DNA of 64,000 nucleotides from Bacillota bacterium (GCA_023435645.1 JAEYRK010000041.1:1-64000); one strand, 5' to 3'; positions 34,063 to 43,554 are shown, numbered from the stretch's first letter. The notes: a model not told the origin generated them from the sequence alone. Numbers and translations: made by a program.

Positions 34063-35444
34063 GTATGCCTCACCACCTCAAATCGTTCCAGCTTCACCTG
34101 CTCATTATTATAGATGCCGGCCTTCTTCTTCGCAATGGACACCTGCTGTTCCACCGTATCAATTCCCTCCAGGTTGGGTAGCAGCAGCCCTCGCTTTCGT
34201 CCGGAGGATACGATTACTCCGTAGCGTTTCACATCCAACTCCTCCATTCCATGGATTGGCTCTGCCTCTGACAGGACATCCACACTATAGACCAGCTCCT
34301 CCAGCTCCTCTTCACTAACCGGAGAAAATCTGGGATCCTCTACTCCTGCACTGACAGCATTTCGGACAATTTCCTTTGCAATACTGTCCGTGACCGGGGA
34401 GGTGGTGCCGATACAGCCCCTGAGATCACCGTATTTTTTTAAGGATACGAAGACTCCGGCCCTCTTCCCCGACAGCTCCCCGGGTAGGCCTTCGGGCAGC
34501 TTTGCCCGTTTGCCTGTCTTCACATAGGTTTCCAGAGAATATCTGGCCAGGCTAACATAGGCATCCTCCTGCTTCTGTCTCTCCCTTGCTATTTCCTTCT
34601 GCTTTTCCTCATAGATCAGATCAAAATGTCTGCTTTCGTCCTCTTCTCCGGGTCGAAGATCACAGATGGCATAGCCTACTCCAAAGGGCCCTTCATAGGA
34701 TAATAGCTCGGGCTTCACAGCTCTACCGCTAAGGGCTCCTGCCATGATGAGAAAGGATCTTAATCCACACTCCGCTGCCGATTCACAGTAGCTTTGCTGG
34801 AAGGACAGAAGCTGTAGGAAATCACCGCTTTCCATGGCAGCGGTAACCTCTTGATCAAACTGAGGTCCCTCCGGTGCATAGCCATAGGGTCCCTCCTCCT
34901 TCAGTCTATGGGAGAGATCCCCGCTGGCAATAAACACAACCCTCCTATGAAGCTTGTCCGCCGTCTCTTTAATACATCGCCCCAGCTTATAATGCTCCGT
35001 AACCGGAAGTCCGGATAGACCGATCCTAACCACCTTATATTCCTTCAGATATTGGTTGATAAAATAGAGCGGCACCATGGTCCCATGATCCAGTGCCGGC
35101 TCCTTCTCTCCCAGGGTACCGGCCTCTATCCCCCTCCGGTCAACAGCCAGCTCCAGATACTCAACGAATTCTTCATCATACCTTACCTGAAAAGCAACCT
35201 CTCTGGCTCCGAACCTAGCGAAGCTTCCCTTTGCACCGCTTCCCGGGGAGATGTGGATGTAATCCGAGTACATGATGGAATGGGGTGTAGTGATAATCAG
35301 CGTATCCGGCTTCAGGGCAGCGATACGTCTGGCAACCTCTTGATAGCTGTTTATCGTATTACTTACCTGTAATTCCTGTCCTTTACCCACCTCAGGTACG
35401 ATTAAGGGGGGATGGGGTACGATATATGCTCCTAACAAACTCAT
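34059..35444 (-). CDS. AmmeMemoRadiSam system fused Memo + AMMECR1 protein
   Basis: A 461-residue two-domain protein. Residues 1-270 are a Memo-like domain related to class III extradiol dioxygenases (AYIVPHPPLIVPEVGKG at the start, LDHGTMVPLYF, GDLSHRLKEEGPYGY). Residues 290-461 are an AMMECR1 domain with the family hallmark LRGCIGTTSP and the later FSPVSEEELEEL. The pairing with the radical SAM enzyme gives the complete AmmeMemoRadiSam set (proteins A and B fused). GAAGGTGATACA precedes the ATG. The biochemical role of the system is unclear. Confidence 0.94.
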   Translation of the reverse strand: MSLLGAYIVPHPPLIVPEVGKGQELQVSNTINSYQEVARRIAALKPDTLIITTPHSIMYSDYIHISPGSGAKGSFARFGAREVAFQVRYDEEFVEYLELAVDRRGIEAGTLGEKEPALDHGTMVPLYFINQYLKEYKVVRIGLSGLPVTEHYKLGRCIKETADKLHRRVVFIASGDLSHRLKEEGPYGYAPEGPQFDQEVTAAMESGDFLQLLSFQQSYCESAAECGLRSFLIMAGALSGRAVKPELLSYEGPFGVGYAICDLRPGEEDESRHFDLIYEEKQKEIARERQKQEDAYVSLARYSLETYVKTGKRAKLPEGLPGELSGKRAGVFVSLKKYGDLRGCIGTTSPVTDSIAKEIVRNAVSAGVEDPRFSPVSEEELEELVYSVDVLSEAEPIHGMEELDVKRYGVIVSSGRKRGLLLPNLEGIDTVEQQVSIAKKKAGIYNNEQVKLERFEVVRHT

Positions 35445-35615
35445 TGTATCACCTTCTTATTATATTTACATTTCTTGATATAGTAGATTTTACCTCTTTC
35501 AACATTTATATGCAATCCTGCAATATTGCAATAAGTTTCACTTGAGTTTCACTCTCAACTGATTCTAAAGGATTCCTTCGGACCTAATCACTACTTTCTA
35601 TTACAACGGCAACAT

Positions 35616-35671
35616 AAAAAGTGTCCTACGCTTTCTCCATACACTGATGGTGGAAGTATAAGACAACTTTT
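35616..35671 (-). terminator. possible terminator of the HTH regulator gene
   Basis: An imperfect stem of about 14 bp (AAAGTTGTC...GACACTTT type, 35617-35630 with 35657-35671) ending in TTTTTA on the minus strand, about 40 bases after the stop of the HTH gene. Confidence 0.5.
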
Positions 35672-35709
35672 CCCTTGATAGAGCGATTGATCCGCTTCTG
35701 AGTAATATA

Positions 35710-36513
35710 TTATAAATGTTTCATAATTAATTCTGTCAATTCCTCTGCATCCCGGGTATGTAACACTTCCTCCTCCAGGATTTCAATTATTTTAACAAGA
35801 TTGCGAATACTTCCTTGCTTTCTTAACACTCCCGGCAGCACCTTCTGAAGAAGGGATAAGGATATTTTCTCAGGTATGACCCCTTCTATAACGGCAGGAT
35901 ATTTCTCTCTTAAATGATCTATGAGCGTCTGTAGCAGCTGCCGGTTCAGGATCCTGTCGTAATGATTAAGACAGACTGTCTCTAGGCTGTCGCAGATCAT
36001 ACAGAAGCGAAAGTCTCCATCCTGCACCTTAGAAGAACAGATCACCTTATCATAGGCCAGGATCCTATATTCCAGAGGATCCAGTTTCGTATGATCCGTA
36101 ATTCTGATTAAGGGGAGAAGTATTCCGTATTTTTCCGCCAGCTTCTCCCTTAAACTTCGAATGCTCTGAAATTCGGAACGGCTTTCCTCCTCCAGAAGCG
36201 CTAGCAACTCTTCACCAAATTCGATTACAACGGGCTCTGCCAGTAGCTTATAAAATATCCGCTTCCTCTGCTCTTCATCTCCATTCTCCGCAAGTTCTAC
36301 GCTCCGTATCTCCCTGTGCAAAAGATAGTCTACAGAGCATTCTAGTAATTCACTAAGATATAACAGTGTCTCCAGGTCGGGATAACCCATGCCCCTTTCC
36401 CATTTTGAGACTGCTTGGGGTGTCACCCCCAGCTTGCTTGCAAGCTCCTCCTGAGTATATCCTTTTTCCTTACGCGCATTCGTAAGTCTTTCCTCAAAGC
36501 CTTTTATCCCCAT
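35710..36513 (-). CDS. XRE-family HTH transcriptional regulator
   Basis: A 267-residue protein. Residues 5-65 form a Cro/CI-type helix-turn-helix (LTNARKEKGYTQEELASKLGVTPQAVSKWERG, then DLETLLYLSELLECSVDYLL), typical of XRE regulators. The remaining 200 residues are an effector/dimerisation part without a recognised motif, mostly helical with Leu-rich segments. The target genes are unknown; no palindrome near its own promoter was seen. AAGGGACGG precedes the ATG. Confidence 0.9.
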   Translation of the reverse strand: MGIKGFEERLTNARKEKGYTQEELASKLGVTPQAVSKWERGMGYPDLETLLYLSELLECSVDYLLHREIRSVELAENGDEEQRKRIFYKLLAEPVVIEFGEELLALLEEESRSEFQSIRSLREKLAEKYGILLPLIRITDHTKLDPLEYRILAYDKVICSSKVQDGDFRFCMICDSLETVCLNHYDRILNRQLLQTLIDHLREKYPAVIEGVIPEKISLSLLQKVLPGVLRKQGSIRNLVKIIEILEEEVLHTRDAEELTELIMKHL

Positions 36514-36608
36514 CGTATCCGTCCCTTCGGTATTTGATACCTATATGTTAACATGCCCGTAGCAGGATGTAAAACAACCTTCTATTTAGTTGCGGCTCAA
36601 CCATAGGT

Positions 36609-37136
36609 TTAAAATACCAGCTTTGTAATAATTACGCTTGCTGTAACACCCACGAAGGTGGCTGTCAGAGCTCCTGCCAGGGTATAACGGGATTTCTTAA
36701 CCCCTGCCGCCATAAAATATACCGCCATCGTATAGAAGATGGTCTCCGTGCTGCTTAGAATAATCGATACGAGCCGTCCCAGATAGGAATCCGGACCATG
36801 CTCCTTATAAATATCCAGTAGCAGGCTCGTGGCCGCAGAGGAAGAGAACATCTTCACCAGTACCAGCGGAACCGCTTCCGAGGGGAAATGAAGCAGATCC
36901 GTTACCGGCTTGATCAGGTCCGAAAGGATATTCAAAGCCCCGGAGGCTCGCAGTACTCCGATGGCCACCATCAAACCAATTAAGGTAGGCAGAATATCAA
37001 GGACTACCTGAAAGCCCTCCTTCGCTCCCTTGATGAATTCATCATAAATATTGGTCCTCATCAGCAGACCAAGACCAATGATATAAAAGAAAACAAACGG
37101 AATGATATAATCCGATAGGTATATAATAAATCTCAT
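36609..37136 (-). CDS. spmB: spore maturation protein B
   Basis: A 175-residue integral membrane protein of the nucleoside-recognition (Gate) superfamily. It starts with a hydrophobic segment (YIIPFVFFYIIGLGLL), then DEFIKGAKEGFQVVLDILPTLIGLMVAIGVLRASGA, the SpmB-specific region with ASGALNILSDLIKP, and the second Gate-like half with FSSSAATSLLLDIYKEHGPDSYLG. With SpmA it promotes dehydration of the spore core. It starts 17 bases after spmA and forms an operon with it. Confidence 0.95.
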   Translation of the reverse strand: MRFIIYLSDYIIPFVFFYIIGLGLLMRTNIYDEFIKGAKEGFQVVLDILPTLIGLMVAIGVLRASGALNILSDLIKPVTDLLHFPSEAVPLVLVKMFSSSAATSLLLDIYKEHGPDSYLGRLVSIILSSTETIFYTMAVYFMAAGVKKSRYTLAGALTATFVGVTASVIITKLVF

Positions 37137-37153
37137 GCTATTCCCTCCCCCTT

Positions 37154-37747
37154 TTACCTTCTTCTTTTTCTGTCATAATGCCTTCTCGCTACCGTAGAGA
37201 ATAGGACTCCTGCGATCGTGGAGCAGGTGGTAGCGATCAGTCCCGCCATCAGGATCTCCGCCGGATTTACCGAGCCGTACTGGCTGCGATAAGCGATGAT
37301 ATTGACCGGTATCAGCTGTAGGGAGGAAATATTAATAATCAGAAGTGTACACATATCACAGCTGGCCAATTCTGAATCGCGGTTCAGCTTCTTGAACTCC
37401 CTCATTGCCATCAGTCCCATGGGAGTTGCCGCCCAACCCAGTCCCAGTATGTTTGCAATCATGTTGGAAGCGATGTATTCATTTACAATATGATCCTTCG
37501 GCAGATCCGGAAACAGGAACCGTATCACCGGCCGCAGGGCTCTCGTAAAGGAGCCAACCAAGCCGCTCTTCTTTGCTATCTGCATGAGTCCCGTCCACAT
37601 GGCCATAATCCCCAGCATCGTGATACTGAGTGCAACCGCCTCCTTGGAGGATACAATCGTGGCATTACTAACCTCTGTGATATTCCCTTTTAGCACTCCC
37701 ACAATAATTCCTATGACAATCATAAATCCCCATAGATAATTCAGCAT
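37154..37747 (-). CDS. spmA: spore maturation protein A
   Basis: A 197-residue membrane protein, the partner of SpmB. It opens MLNYLWGFMIVIGIIVGVLKGN and contains the Gate-domain segment MLGIMAMWTGLMQIAKKSGLV, followed by HIVNEYIASNMIANILGLGWAATPMGLMAMREF, which is highly typical of SpmA. Required for full dehydration and heat resistance of spores in Bacillus. First gene of the spmA-spmB pair; supports a spore-forming host. Confidence 0.95.
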   Translation of the reverse strand: MLNYLWGFMIVIGIIVGVLKGNITEVSNATIVSSKEAVALSITMLGIMAMWTGLMQIAKKSGLVGSFTRALRPVIRFLFPDLPKDHIVNEYIASNMIANILGLGWAATPMGLMAMREFKKLNRDSELASCDMCTLLIINISSLQLIPVNIIAYRSQYGSVNPAEILMAGLIATTCSTIAGVLFSTVARRHYDRKRRR

Positions 37748-38100
37748 CTCTTGTTCCCGCCTTTCCTTCCTATCAATTCCTTTTACAGTAAGCTTCTGCC
37801 CGGCTGTAATATCAAATAGCTTAAGAAAATCAGCTTCCTTTATAATCTATATGCCGAAATGTGATAAAAATGTCCCATCCTGCTTCATTTTATGGACACA
37901 TTTGTCCCTTATTTACATTTATTGTTTAAATTGTGCTATGATTTGACAATTATTTCAATTGACTAATGACCCCCCCTATGATATCTTATAGTAATGCTAC
38001 ATACAAAATATGTAAAGTTTGTCATCCACACGAACGAATTTTGTATTAGGCTAATAAAAGAACTTTATTCCCCAATACACTTGAGAAAAGGAGGCCATTT
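37748..38100. other. divergent intergenic region between spmA and AbrB-like gene
   Basis: About 350 bases that must hold both promoters. On the plus strand TTGACT (37959-37964), 17 bases, TATCTT (37982-37987) is a weak candidate for the AbrB-like gene; a separate TTGACA at 37943 has no -10 at proper distance. No gene is supported here. Confidence 0.4.
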
Positions 38101-38358
38101 ATGAAAGGCACAGGAATTGTCAGAAGGCTGGATGAACTGGGAAGGATTACACTTCCGATTGAACTGAGGAGAACACTTGATATCGGAGAGAGAGACCAGC
38201 TTGAGATCTATACGGACGAAGGTAAAATCATTCTTCAGAAGTATGAACCGGCAGACATTTTTACCGGCAGCAGAGATAATTTATTTGATTATCATGACAA
38301 GAAGGTTTCTAAAGAAACCATTATTGAGCTTGCTAAGCTTGCTGGAATTATTGAATAA
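38101..38358 (+). CDS. AbrB/SpoVT-family transition-state regulator
   Basis: An 85-residue protein with an AbrB-type swapped-hairpin DNA-binding domain: GIVRRLDELGRITLPIELRRTLDIGERDQLEIY, followed by DEGKIILQKYEP. The first residues GIVRRLDELGRI match the AbrB/Abh/SpoVT hallmark (R-K/R-x-D-E-L-G-R-V). The C-terminal 40 residues (KKVSKETIIELAKLAGIIE) may form an oligomerisation helix. AbrB proteins repress post-exponential and sporulation genes. AAAGGAGG precedes the ATG. Monocistronic. Confidence 0.92.
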   Translation: MKGTGIVRRLDELGRITLPIELRRTLDIGERDQLEIYTDEGKIILQKYEPADIFTGSRDNLFDYHDKKVSKETIIELAKLAGIIE

Positions 38359-38373
38359 TCTACATATCCATAA

Positions 38374-38409
38374 AAAGAAGCGAAGGTTAAGACCTTCGCT
38401 TTTTTTTAT
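38374..38409 (+). terminator. bidirectional terminator between AbrB-like and TPR genes
   Basis: Perfect 10-bp stem AAGCGAAGGT/ACCTTCGCTT (38380-38389 with 38394-38403) with TTTTTTTT on the plus strand and TTTTT on the minus strand, serving two convergent genes. Confidence 0.93.
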
Positions 38410-38412
38410 GCT

Positions 38413-39948
38413 CTATTCTGTTATATAGGGGGTAAGGCCCCATAGGGTATCCTCTTTCACAGTATAATATTTACCTGTTGGCTTTCCGCCCTTTTGAAGC
38501 TCCGCAATCACATAGGAACCGCTGACCGTTGAGCTTATCTGCTTACCTTCAGAATTCCTCAGGGGTTGGGGGACTCCGTACAAGGCTTTATATTGAATAC
38601 TTCCGGTCTCTTCTCCGTCCCTGTAAAAGCTTCTGCGATGGGTATCCATTTCTAGTCCGCTGATAAATACTCCTTCCGATACCGTTCGAAGGCTATGGCT
38701 TGTCCCATCTGATTCCTTCGAAATTGTCTCCTCAACGGTTTTTCCCATCCCATTGGGCAAATCATTGCTCCATTCTCCTTCATAAAGAATAAAGGCCTGA
38801 GTGTCCCTTTCCTGCCAGCGCATAAAAAAGATCCCAATACCGTTCTTGAGACCATTCTGAAACCCTCCGGCATAGATTTGGTCCTTATTCTGAACAATGA
38901 TTCCATTGCTGTTATTCATCTTATCTTCACCGTTTAAGCTGTAAAAGACAGGCTCCGCTCCTGCAATTTTGATTGTAAAAAAGGTATTATCCATCAGATT
39001 AAGGATCTGATCTGTCTTGGCATCCATAGCAGCCTGGTATAACTCCTTCAGTATCCTTTCCCTTTCCTTACGTTCATCTCTTAAGGTTTCCGCTTTGTCA
39101 AGAAGCTCCCTCAGTGCGGCGCTGTTCCGCTTTGTCAATGCAGTCTCTAACAGACTCACAGCACCTTCATAATCCTCTAGCAGGATATATACCTCTGCCA
39201 AGCTGTGATAGGCGCCTTCCTCCTTGGGTAGCAGTGCTATGGCCTCCTTTAACTTCAGGATACCATCCTCGTAATTTTCCTGGTATATGTATTCAGAAGC
39301 AACATTCAGAAGCTCTGCATACTGGGTATCCAATAGGTACTTCTCCACCTTGTTTAGGGTAGAGGATAGCAGCTCGCTTTGCGTCAAAGCCAACCCCTCC
39401 AGCACTTCATTTCGCGCCAGGTTATAGTCTCCTAATTCAATATACGCTTCTGCAATACGCTGATAGGAGATTGCCTCCTTACTCTTAATCAGCTTAGCTT
39501 TGTTGTATTCGGTAATAGCCTTCTCATATTCTCCATTGGTAAAATAGGTTTCCGCATGGGAAGCAATCTGATTAAATTCATAATCTGTCTTCTCTGCGGT
39601 TACCTCCTCAATCTTTTCCTTAATGGTATTTGCCCCTGTTTTCTTATAATCGTTCCGTAATACCTCAAGAGCCTTGTCATATTGATGCATACCGATATAA
39701 GCCTCTGCCAGACCAATGGACAGAAGCTCCTGCTTGCTGTTTTTCATGGAAAGTGCTTTAAGGTATGCCTGTACGGCCTGCTCAAAATCTCCGGCCTTAA
39801 GATAATCCTCCGCCATAACAGCTTGTTCTTCAAATCTTTTATTTGTAATGTGGCCCAAATAAGCAAAGCACCCTGCCATGATCAAAATAACCACAAGCAA
39901 TGCAAGCAGGATTCGCTTCTCTTTCGTTTGTAATGACCCAAATAGCAT
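38413..39948 (-). CDS. membrane-anchored TPR protein with C-terminal MORN-like repeats
   Basis: A 511-residue protein. A transmembrane helix (RILLALLVVILIMAGCFAYLG) is at about residues 10-30, followed by at least four tetratricopeptide repeats to about residue 300 (for example AEDYLKAGDFEQAVQAYLKAL, then AEAYIGMHQYDKALEVL). The C-terminal part contains GGFQNGLKNGIGIFF and YEGEWSNDLPNGMGK, which are MORN-type repeats. The protein is probably anchored in the membrane with the repeats outside or inside as an interaction platform; function unknown. GGAGGTGTAGTT selects the ATG at 39948. Confidence 0.8.
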   Translation of the reverse strand: MLFGSLQTKEKRILLALLVVILIMAGCFAYLGHITNKRFEEQAVMAEDYLKAGDFEQAVQAYLKALSMKNSKQELLSIGLAEAYIGMHQYDKALEVLRNDYKKTGANTIKEKIEEVTAEKTDYEFNQIASHAETYFTNGEYEKAITEYNKAKLIKSKEAISYQRIAEAYIELGDYNLARNEVLEGLALTQSELLSSTLNKVEKYLLDTQYAELLNVASEYIYQENYEDGILKLKEAIALLPKEEGAYHSLAEVYILLEDYEGAVSLLETALTKRNSAALRELLDKAETLRDERKERERILKELYQAAMDAKTDQILNLMDNTFFTIKIAGAEPVFYSLNGEDKMNNSNGIIVQNKDQIYAGGFQNGLKNGIGIFFMRWQERDTQAFILYEGEWSNDLPNGMGKTVEETISKESDGTSHSLRTVSEGVFISGLEMDTHRRSFYRDGEETGSIQYKALYGVPQPLRNSEGKQISSTVSGSYVIAELQKGGKPTGKYYTVKEDTLWGLTPYITE

Positions 39949-39984
39949 AACTACACCTCCAAAAGACAGATGTACCATAAATGA

Positions 39985-40848
39985 TCACAAGCTTTCTGTA
40001 CTCTTCTCCTCCCGGATCAGCTGCTGATAGATATCACGCCTGCTTACCCCTCTATCTTTTGCTACAGCTCTCATAGCCTCCTTCTTATCCAGTCCCTTCG
40101 TGGTATAAAGCTCCATATGCTCAGAGATACTGATCGTCCCCCATTGATCCATTTTCTCTGCCGCTATCTCATCCTCAGGCCTTCCCTCCAGTACTAATAC
40201 ATATTCCCCTTTGAGCTCCTGTGCTTCAAAGACTGTGGTCGCTTCGGACAGACAGGTCCGCCAAACTGTCTCATATCGTTTTGTAAGCTCCTTTATAACC
40301 GCCAGCGGTCTGTCTCCTAAGACCTCCTGAAGCTCCTTTATGGTTTTTAACAGCCTATGGGGCGCTTCATAAAGGATAATCGTTCTGGTCTCGTTTTTCA
40401 GCTCCTCTAATATCCTAGCCTTCTCCTTCTTATCCGTCGGAAGAAAGGCTTCAAAGCAAAAACGTCTGGTCTTAAGTCCGGCTAAGGTAAGTGCTGTAAT
40501 TAAAGCAGTTGGACCGGGCAAGGAAGTCACCTTCACCCCTGCCTCATAGGCCTGCCTCACCAGTTCTTCCCCCGGATCTGAGATCCCCGGTGTTCCGGCA
40601 TCGGTGATCAATGCAATATTGTTACCCTCTGACAGCAGCGCAACCAGATACTTTGCTTTCTCTATTTTATTATACTCATGGTAGCTTGTCATCGGAGTTT
40701 TAATCTCATAGTGGTTTAATAGCTTGATACTGTGCCTCGTATCCTCTGCAGCAATCAGGTCCACCTCCTTCAGGGTCCTGATAACCCGGAAGGTGATATC
40801 CTCCATATTCCCGATCGGAGTAGCACATAGATAAAGTGTTCCGGACAT
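39985..40848 (-). CDS. rsmI: 16S rRNA (cytidine1402-2'-O)-methyltransferase
   Basis: Methylates the ribose of C1402 in 16S rRNA. The 287-residue protein has the SAM-dependent tetrapyrrole-methylase fold with LYLCATPIGNMEDITFRVIRTLKEVDLIAAEDTRHS in pieces (hallmarks ATPIGN and AEDTRHS), VTDAGTPGISDPGEELV and SLPGPTALITAL. The C-terminus has the RsmI HTH-like part (KGLDKKEAMRAVAKDRGVSRRDIY). It ends the cluster yaaO-gmk-like-yaaR-holB-ricT-yabB-rsmI, the order found in Bacillus. Confidence 0.96.
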   Translation of the reverse strand: MSGTLYLCATPIGNMEDITFRVIRTLKEVDLIAAEDTRHSIKLLNHYEIKTPMTSYHEYNKIEKAKYLVALLSEGNNIALITDAGTPGISDPGEELVRQAYEAGVKVTSLPGPTALITALTLAGLKTRRFCFEAFLPTDKKEKARILEELKNETRTIILYEAPHRLLKTIKELQEVLGDRPLAVIKELTKRYETVWRTCLSEATTVFEAQELKGEYVLVLEGRPEDEIAAEKMDQWGTISISEHMELYTTKGLDKKEAMRAVAKDRGVSRRDIYQQLIREEKSTESL

Positions 40849-40903
40849 AATTTAAGCCTTTCCAGATTCATTCCTGCTCCGGTCATCCTGACGGAATGTC
40901 TCT

Positions 40904-41662
40904 TTAATATCCGTAGATATCATAAATCTCCTGTGTATAAACCTTCGGTTCCTTATAAACAATCAGCGGAGCCTCTACGATCAGATTCGGTTTTCCGCCT
41001 TTGGTGGCCTCCAACAGTACCATGTTGGGCTCTTTCTCCAGGTAGGGATGAACGAGCTTCATCCTCTTGGGCTCCAGCTTATATTCACTGAACATTCTGA
41101 TAATCTCAGCCAGACGGTGCGGTCGATGTACCAGAAAGAATTTTCCGTTTGGCTTAAGGCACCTTGCCGCCTCCCGGACCACATCCTCCAGCGTACAGAG
41201 CAGCTCATGCCTGGCGATTGCCTTCGCCTCAGTAGGATTTACTATCCCATGGCTATGATTCATATAGGGAGGATTACTGGTAACAACATCAAAGGAAGCC
41301 AATCCAAAGATCTTAGAGGCCTCCTTGATATCTCCGGTTATAATATCAATCTTATCTTCCAGTTGATTGATGGCTACACTACGCCTTGCCATGTCAGCAC
41401 TTTCTGCCTGAATTTCCAAGCCGGTAAAATGTCTGCCCTCGGTCTTTGCCTCCAGCAATATCGGAATAATTCCGGTTCCTGTTCCCAGGTCCAGTACCTT
41501 TTCCCCCTGCATCACTCTAGCAAACCCTGAGAGTAGAACCGCATCCATACCAAAGCAGAATTTCTTGGTGTTTTGTATGATCTGATAGTGATTTCTGTGC
41601 AGGTCGTCCAACCGTTCTCCGGGTAGGAGCAACTCTTCCTGTAGTTTTTTCTTATTCATCAT
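40904..41662 (-). CDS. yabB: tRNA1(Val) (adenine37-N6)-methyltransferase family protein
   Basis: A 252-residue Rossmann-fold methyltransferase of the TrmN6/YabB family. SAM-binding motif I VLDLGTGTGIIPILL, acidic post-I GLEIQAESADMARRS, and the catalytic N-P-P-Y motif in VVTSNPPYMN, typical of N6-adenine/N4 methyltransferases; YQIIQNTKKFCFGMDAVLL is the family N-terminus. It would methylate an adenine in tRNA. The start overlaps the ricT end by 11 bases. Two tandem ATGs occur; the first is given. Confidence 0.92.
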   Translation of the reverse strand: MMNKKKLQEELLLPGERLDDLHRNHYQIIQNTKKFCFGMDAVLLSGFARVMQGEKVLDLGTGTGIIPILLEAKTEGRHFTGLEIQAESADMARRSVAINQLEDKIDIITGDIKEASKIFGLASFDVVTSNPPYMNHSHGIVNPTEAKAIARHELLCTLEDVVREAARCLKPNGKFFLVHRPHRLAEIIRMFSEYKLEPKRMKLVHPYLEKEPNMVLLEATKGGKPNLIVEAPLIVYKEPKVYTQEIYDIYGY

Positions 41663-42566
41663 CCAACAGGGATTTCCCTTCCCTCTTCTCTAACAGCTCC
41701 AATACCCTGAGCTCATCATCCAAAGCAGCCGGTGTTTTCTCCTTCTTCTTCTTCTGTTTGAATCTCAGATCCTCAACCTTATATTCCCGAACTTCCTTCT
41801 CATCATTCTCCAGGGTGACAATGACCTTAACTAATTGCTTTAAGACACTGACACTTTGAACCTCACCCTTCAAATTATCCTTCGTGGATACAAAATCACC
41901 GACATTCGGAAGCTTGGAGTTCAGCTCCTCATAAGCATCCTCTTCGTTCTTCAGACAGCACATCAGTCTTCCGCATACCCCTGAAATCTTTGTCGGATTC
42001 AAAGAGAGATTCTGCTCCTTGGCCATCTTAATCGATACGGGTGCAAATTCGGAAAGATGGGTGTTACAGCAGAGGGGTCTGCCACAGATGCCGATGCCTC
42101 CCACGATCTTGGTCTCATCCCTGACCCCGATCTGTCTCAGTTCAATCCTGGTCTTGAATACAGAGGCCAAATCCTTGACCAGCTCACGAAAATCAATTCT
42201 TCCGTCAGCAGTAAAATAAAATAACACCTTATTATTATCAAAGGTATACTCCGAATCAATCAGCTTCATTTCCAGTCCATGCTTCTTAATCTTCTCGAGG
42301 CAGATTTGGAAGGCTTCCTTCTCCTTCTCCTTGTTTCTCTTCTCGATGGCATTGTCTTCTTCCGTCGCCTGACGGATGACAGGCTTTAGAGGTTGGATAA
42401 TCTTATCATTCTCTACATCCCGAGGTCCTAGAACAACCATACCGTATTCTATTCCACGGGCCGTCTCTACGATCACATTATCGCCCTGCTTTATTGTATA
42501 CCCGGCCGGGTCAAAATAATAAATCTTGCCGGCACTGCGGAATCTTACTCCTATTACTCTAACCAT
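41652..42566 (-). CDS. ricT: PSP1 domain protein RicT (YaaT)
   Basis: A 304-residue PSP1-domain protein. In Bacillus RicT acts with RicA and RicF in a [4Fe-4S]-containing complex that adjusts RNase Y activity and sporulation. Here the family core is clear: MVRVIGVRFRSAGKIYYFDP at the start, RQIGVRDETKIVGGIGICGRPLCCNTHL with paired Cys and GVCGRLMCCLKNE with another Cys pair, both typical of PSP1 and the iron-sulfur ligands. It overlaps holB by eight bases. ricA and ricF are not in the window. Confidence 0.95.
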   Translation of the reverse strand: MVRVIGVRFRSAGKIYYFDPAGYTIKQGDNVIVETARGIEYGMVVLGPRDVENDKIIQPLKPVIRQATEEDNAIEKRNKEKEKEAFQICLEKIKKHGLEMKLIDSEYTFDNNKVLFYFTADGRIDFRELVKDLASVFKTRIELRQIGVRDETKIVGGIGICGRPLCCNTHLSEFAPVSIKMAKEQNLSLNPTKISGVCGRLMCCLKNEEDAYEELNSKLPNVGDFVSTKDNLKGEVQSVSVLKQLVKVIVTLENDEKEVREYKVEDLRFKQKKKKEKTPAALDDELRVLELLEKREGKSLLDDE

Positions 42567-43554
42567 TACTATTCTCCTTTATTTTAAGCAACATAAGTTC
42601 TATTGTAATATCAAAATTAACATTTGCTTTCAGTCTTATCTTCGCCTTCTCCATTGCACCGATGATATTCTCTATCTCCTCGTAGCTACGGAGGTTCGCC
42701 TGCTTTCTGATAAAGGAAAACTCATTCTTATATAGAAGCAGGTTCGGGTCATTGGTAGCCTTCAGCATCAATACATCTCGGTACCATAGAAGCATCAGGT
42801 CGATATAATCCTCCACCGCGGGTTTATTCTCTGAAATGGTCTTTATCCCTGCTACCACTTCATAGAGCTCCATCTCATCAATATATCTTAAGATATGGAG
42901 AACATCCTCTTTCTTTTTTTCAAACTCTTCAGAAGATGCATATTTTATCGCTTTTCCCACATTACCACCTGAGAAGTTTGCAGCCATCTCTGCCATATAA
43001 TCCGGAACCTGTTGCTTCTCCATCAAAAACTCCCGGATCCGTTTCTTATCCACCGGTTTGAGATGCAGTACCACGCAACGGGACAGAATCGTGGGAAGAA
43101 TGAGGTTAATGTTTCTTACCAGCAGAAGAATCACTGCATATTCCGGCGGCTCCTCCATGGTTTTTAACAGGGCGTTCTGTGCCTGCTCGGTCAGCCTTTC
43201 TGCTGCGTCAATGATATATACCTTATAGGGACTGCTGAAGGGCTTGATCTGAATATCACTATTCACCTGTACTCTGATATCATCCACGCTGATACTGAGC
43301 TTTTCGTGGGTGACCCAGATCACGTCAGGCTGGTTACCCGTATCCAGCTGTAAACAGGAAAGGCACTTATTGCAGGGCCTAATTCCACCTTCCGCACATT
43401 GCAGGGCTTTGGCAAAGCTTGATGCCAGCAGCTTTTTTCCCATCCCTTCCTCTCCATGAAGAATATAGGCATGGGATACCTTGCCTGCCTGTATTGCATT
43501 CTGAAGATGATCTATAATGCTTTCATGTCCGATAATCTGTTGAAAATCAAGCAT
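42559..43554 (-). CDS. holB: DNA polymerase III delta-prime subunit
   Basis: Clamp-loader subunit, 331 residues. It has the AAA+ fold with Walker A-like HGEEGMGKKLLA near residue 33, the zinc module CNKCLSCLQ, sensor region LLKTMEEPP typical of clamp loaders (DnaX/HolB: LLKTLEEPP), and SRCVVLHLKP. It assembles with the tau/gamma and delta subunits. It overlaps ricT downstream and follows the yaaR gene by about 40 bases, as in Bacillus. Confidence 0.93.
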   Translation of the reverse strand: MLDFQQIIGHESIIDHLQNAIQAGKVSHAYILHGEEGMGKKLLASSFAKALQCAEGGIRPCNKCLSCLQLDTGNQPDVIWVTHEKLSISVDDIRVQVNSDIQIKPFSSPYKVYIIDAAERLTEQAQNALLKTMEEPPEYAVILLLVRNINLILPTILSRCVVLHLKPVDKKRIREFLMEKQQVPDYMAEMAANFSGGNVGKAIKYASSEEFEKKKEDVLHILRYIDEMELYEVVAGIKTISENKPAVEDYIDLMLLWYRDVLMLKATNDPNLLLYKNEFSFIRKQANLRSYEEIENIIGAMEKAKIRLKANVNFDITIELMLLKIKENSNG

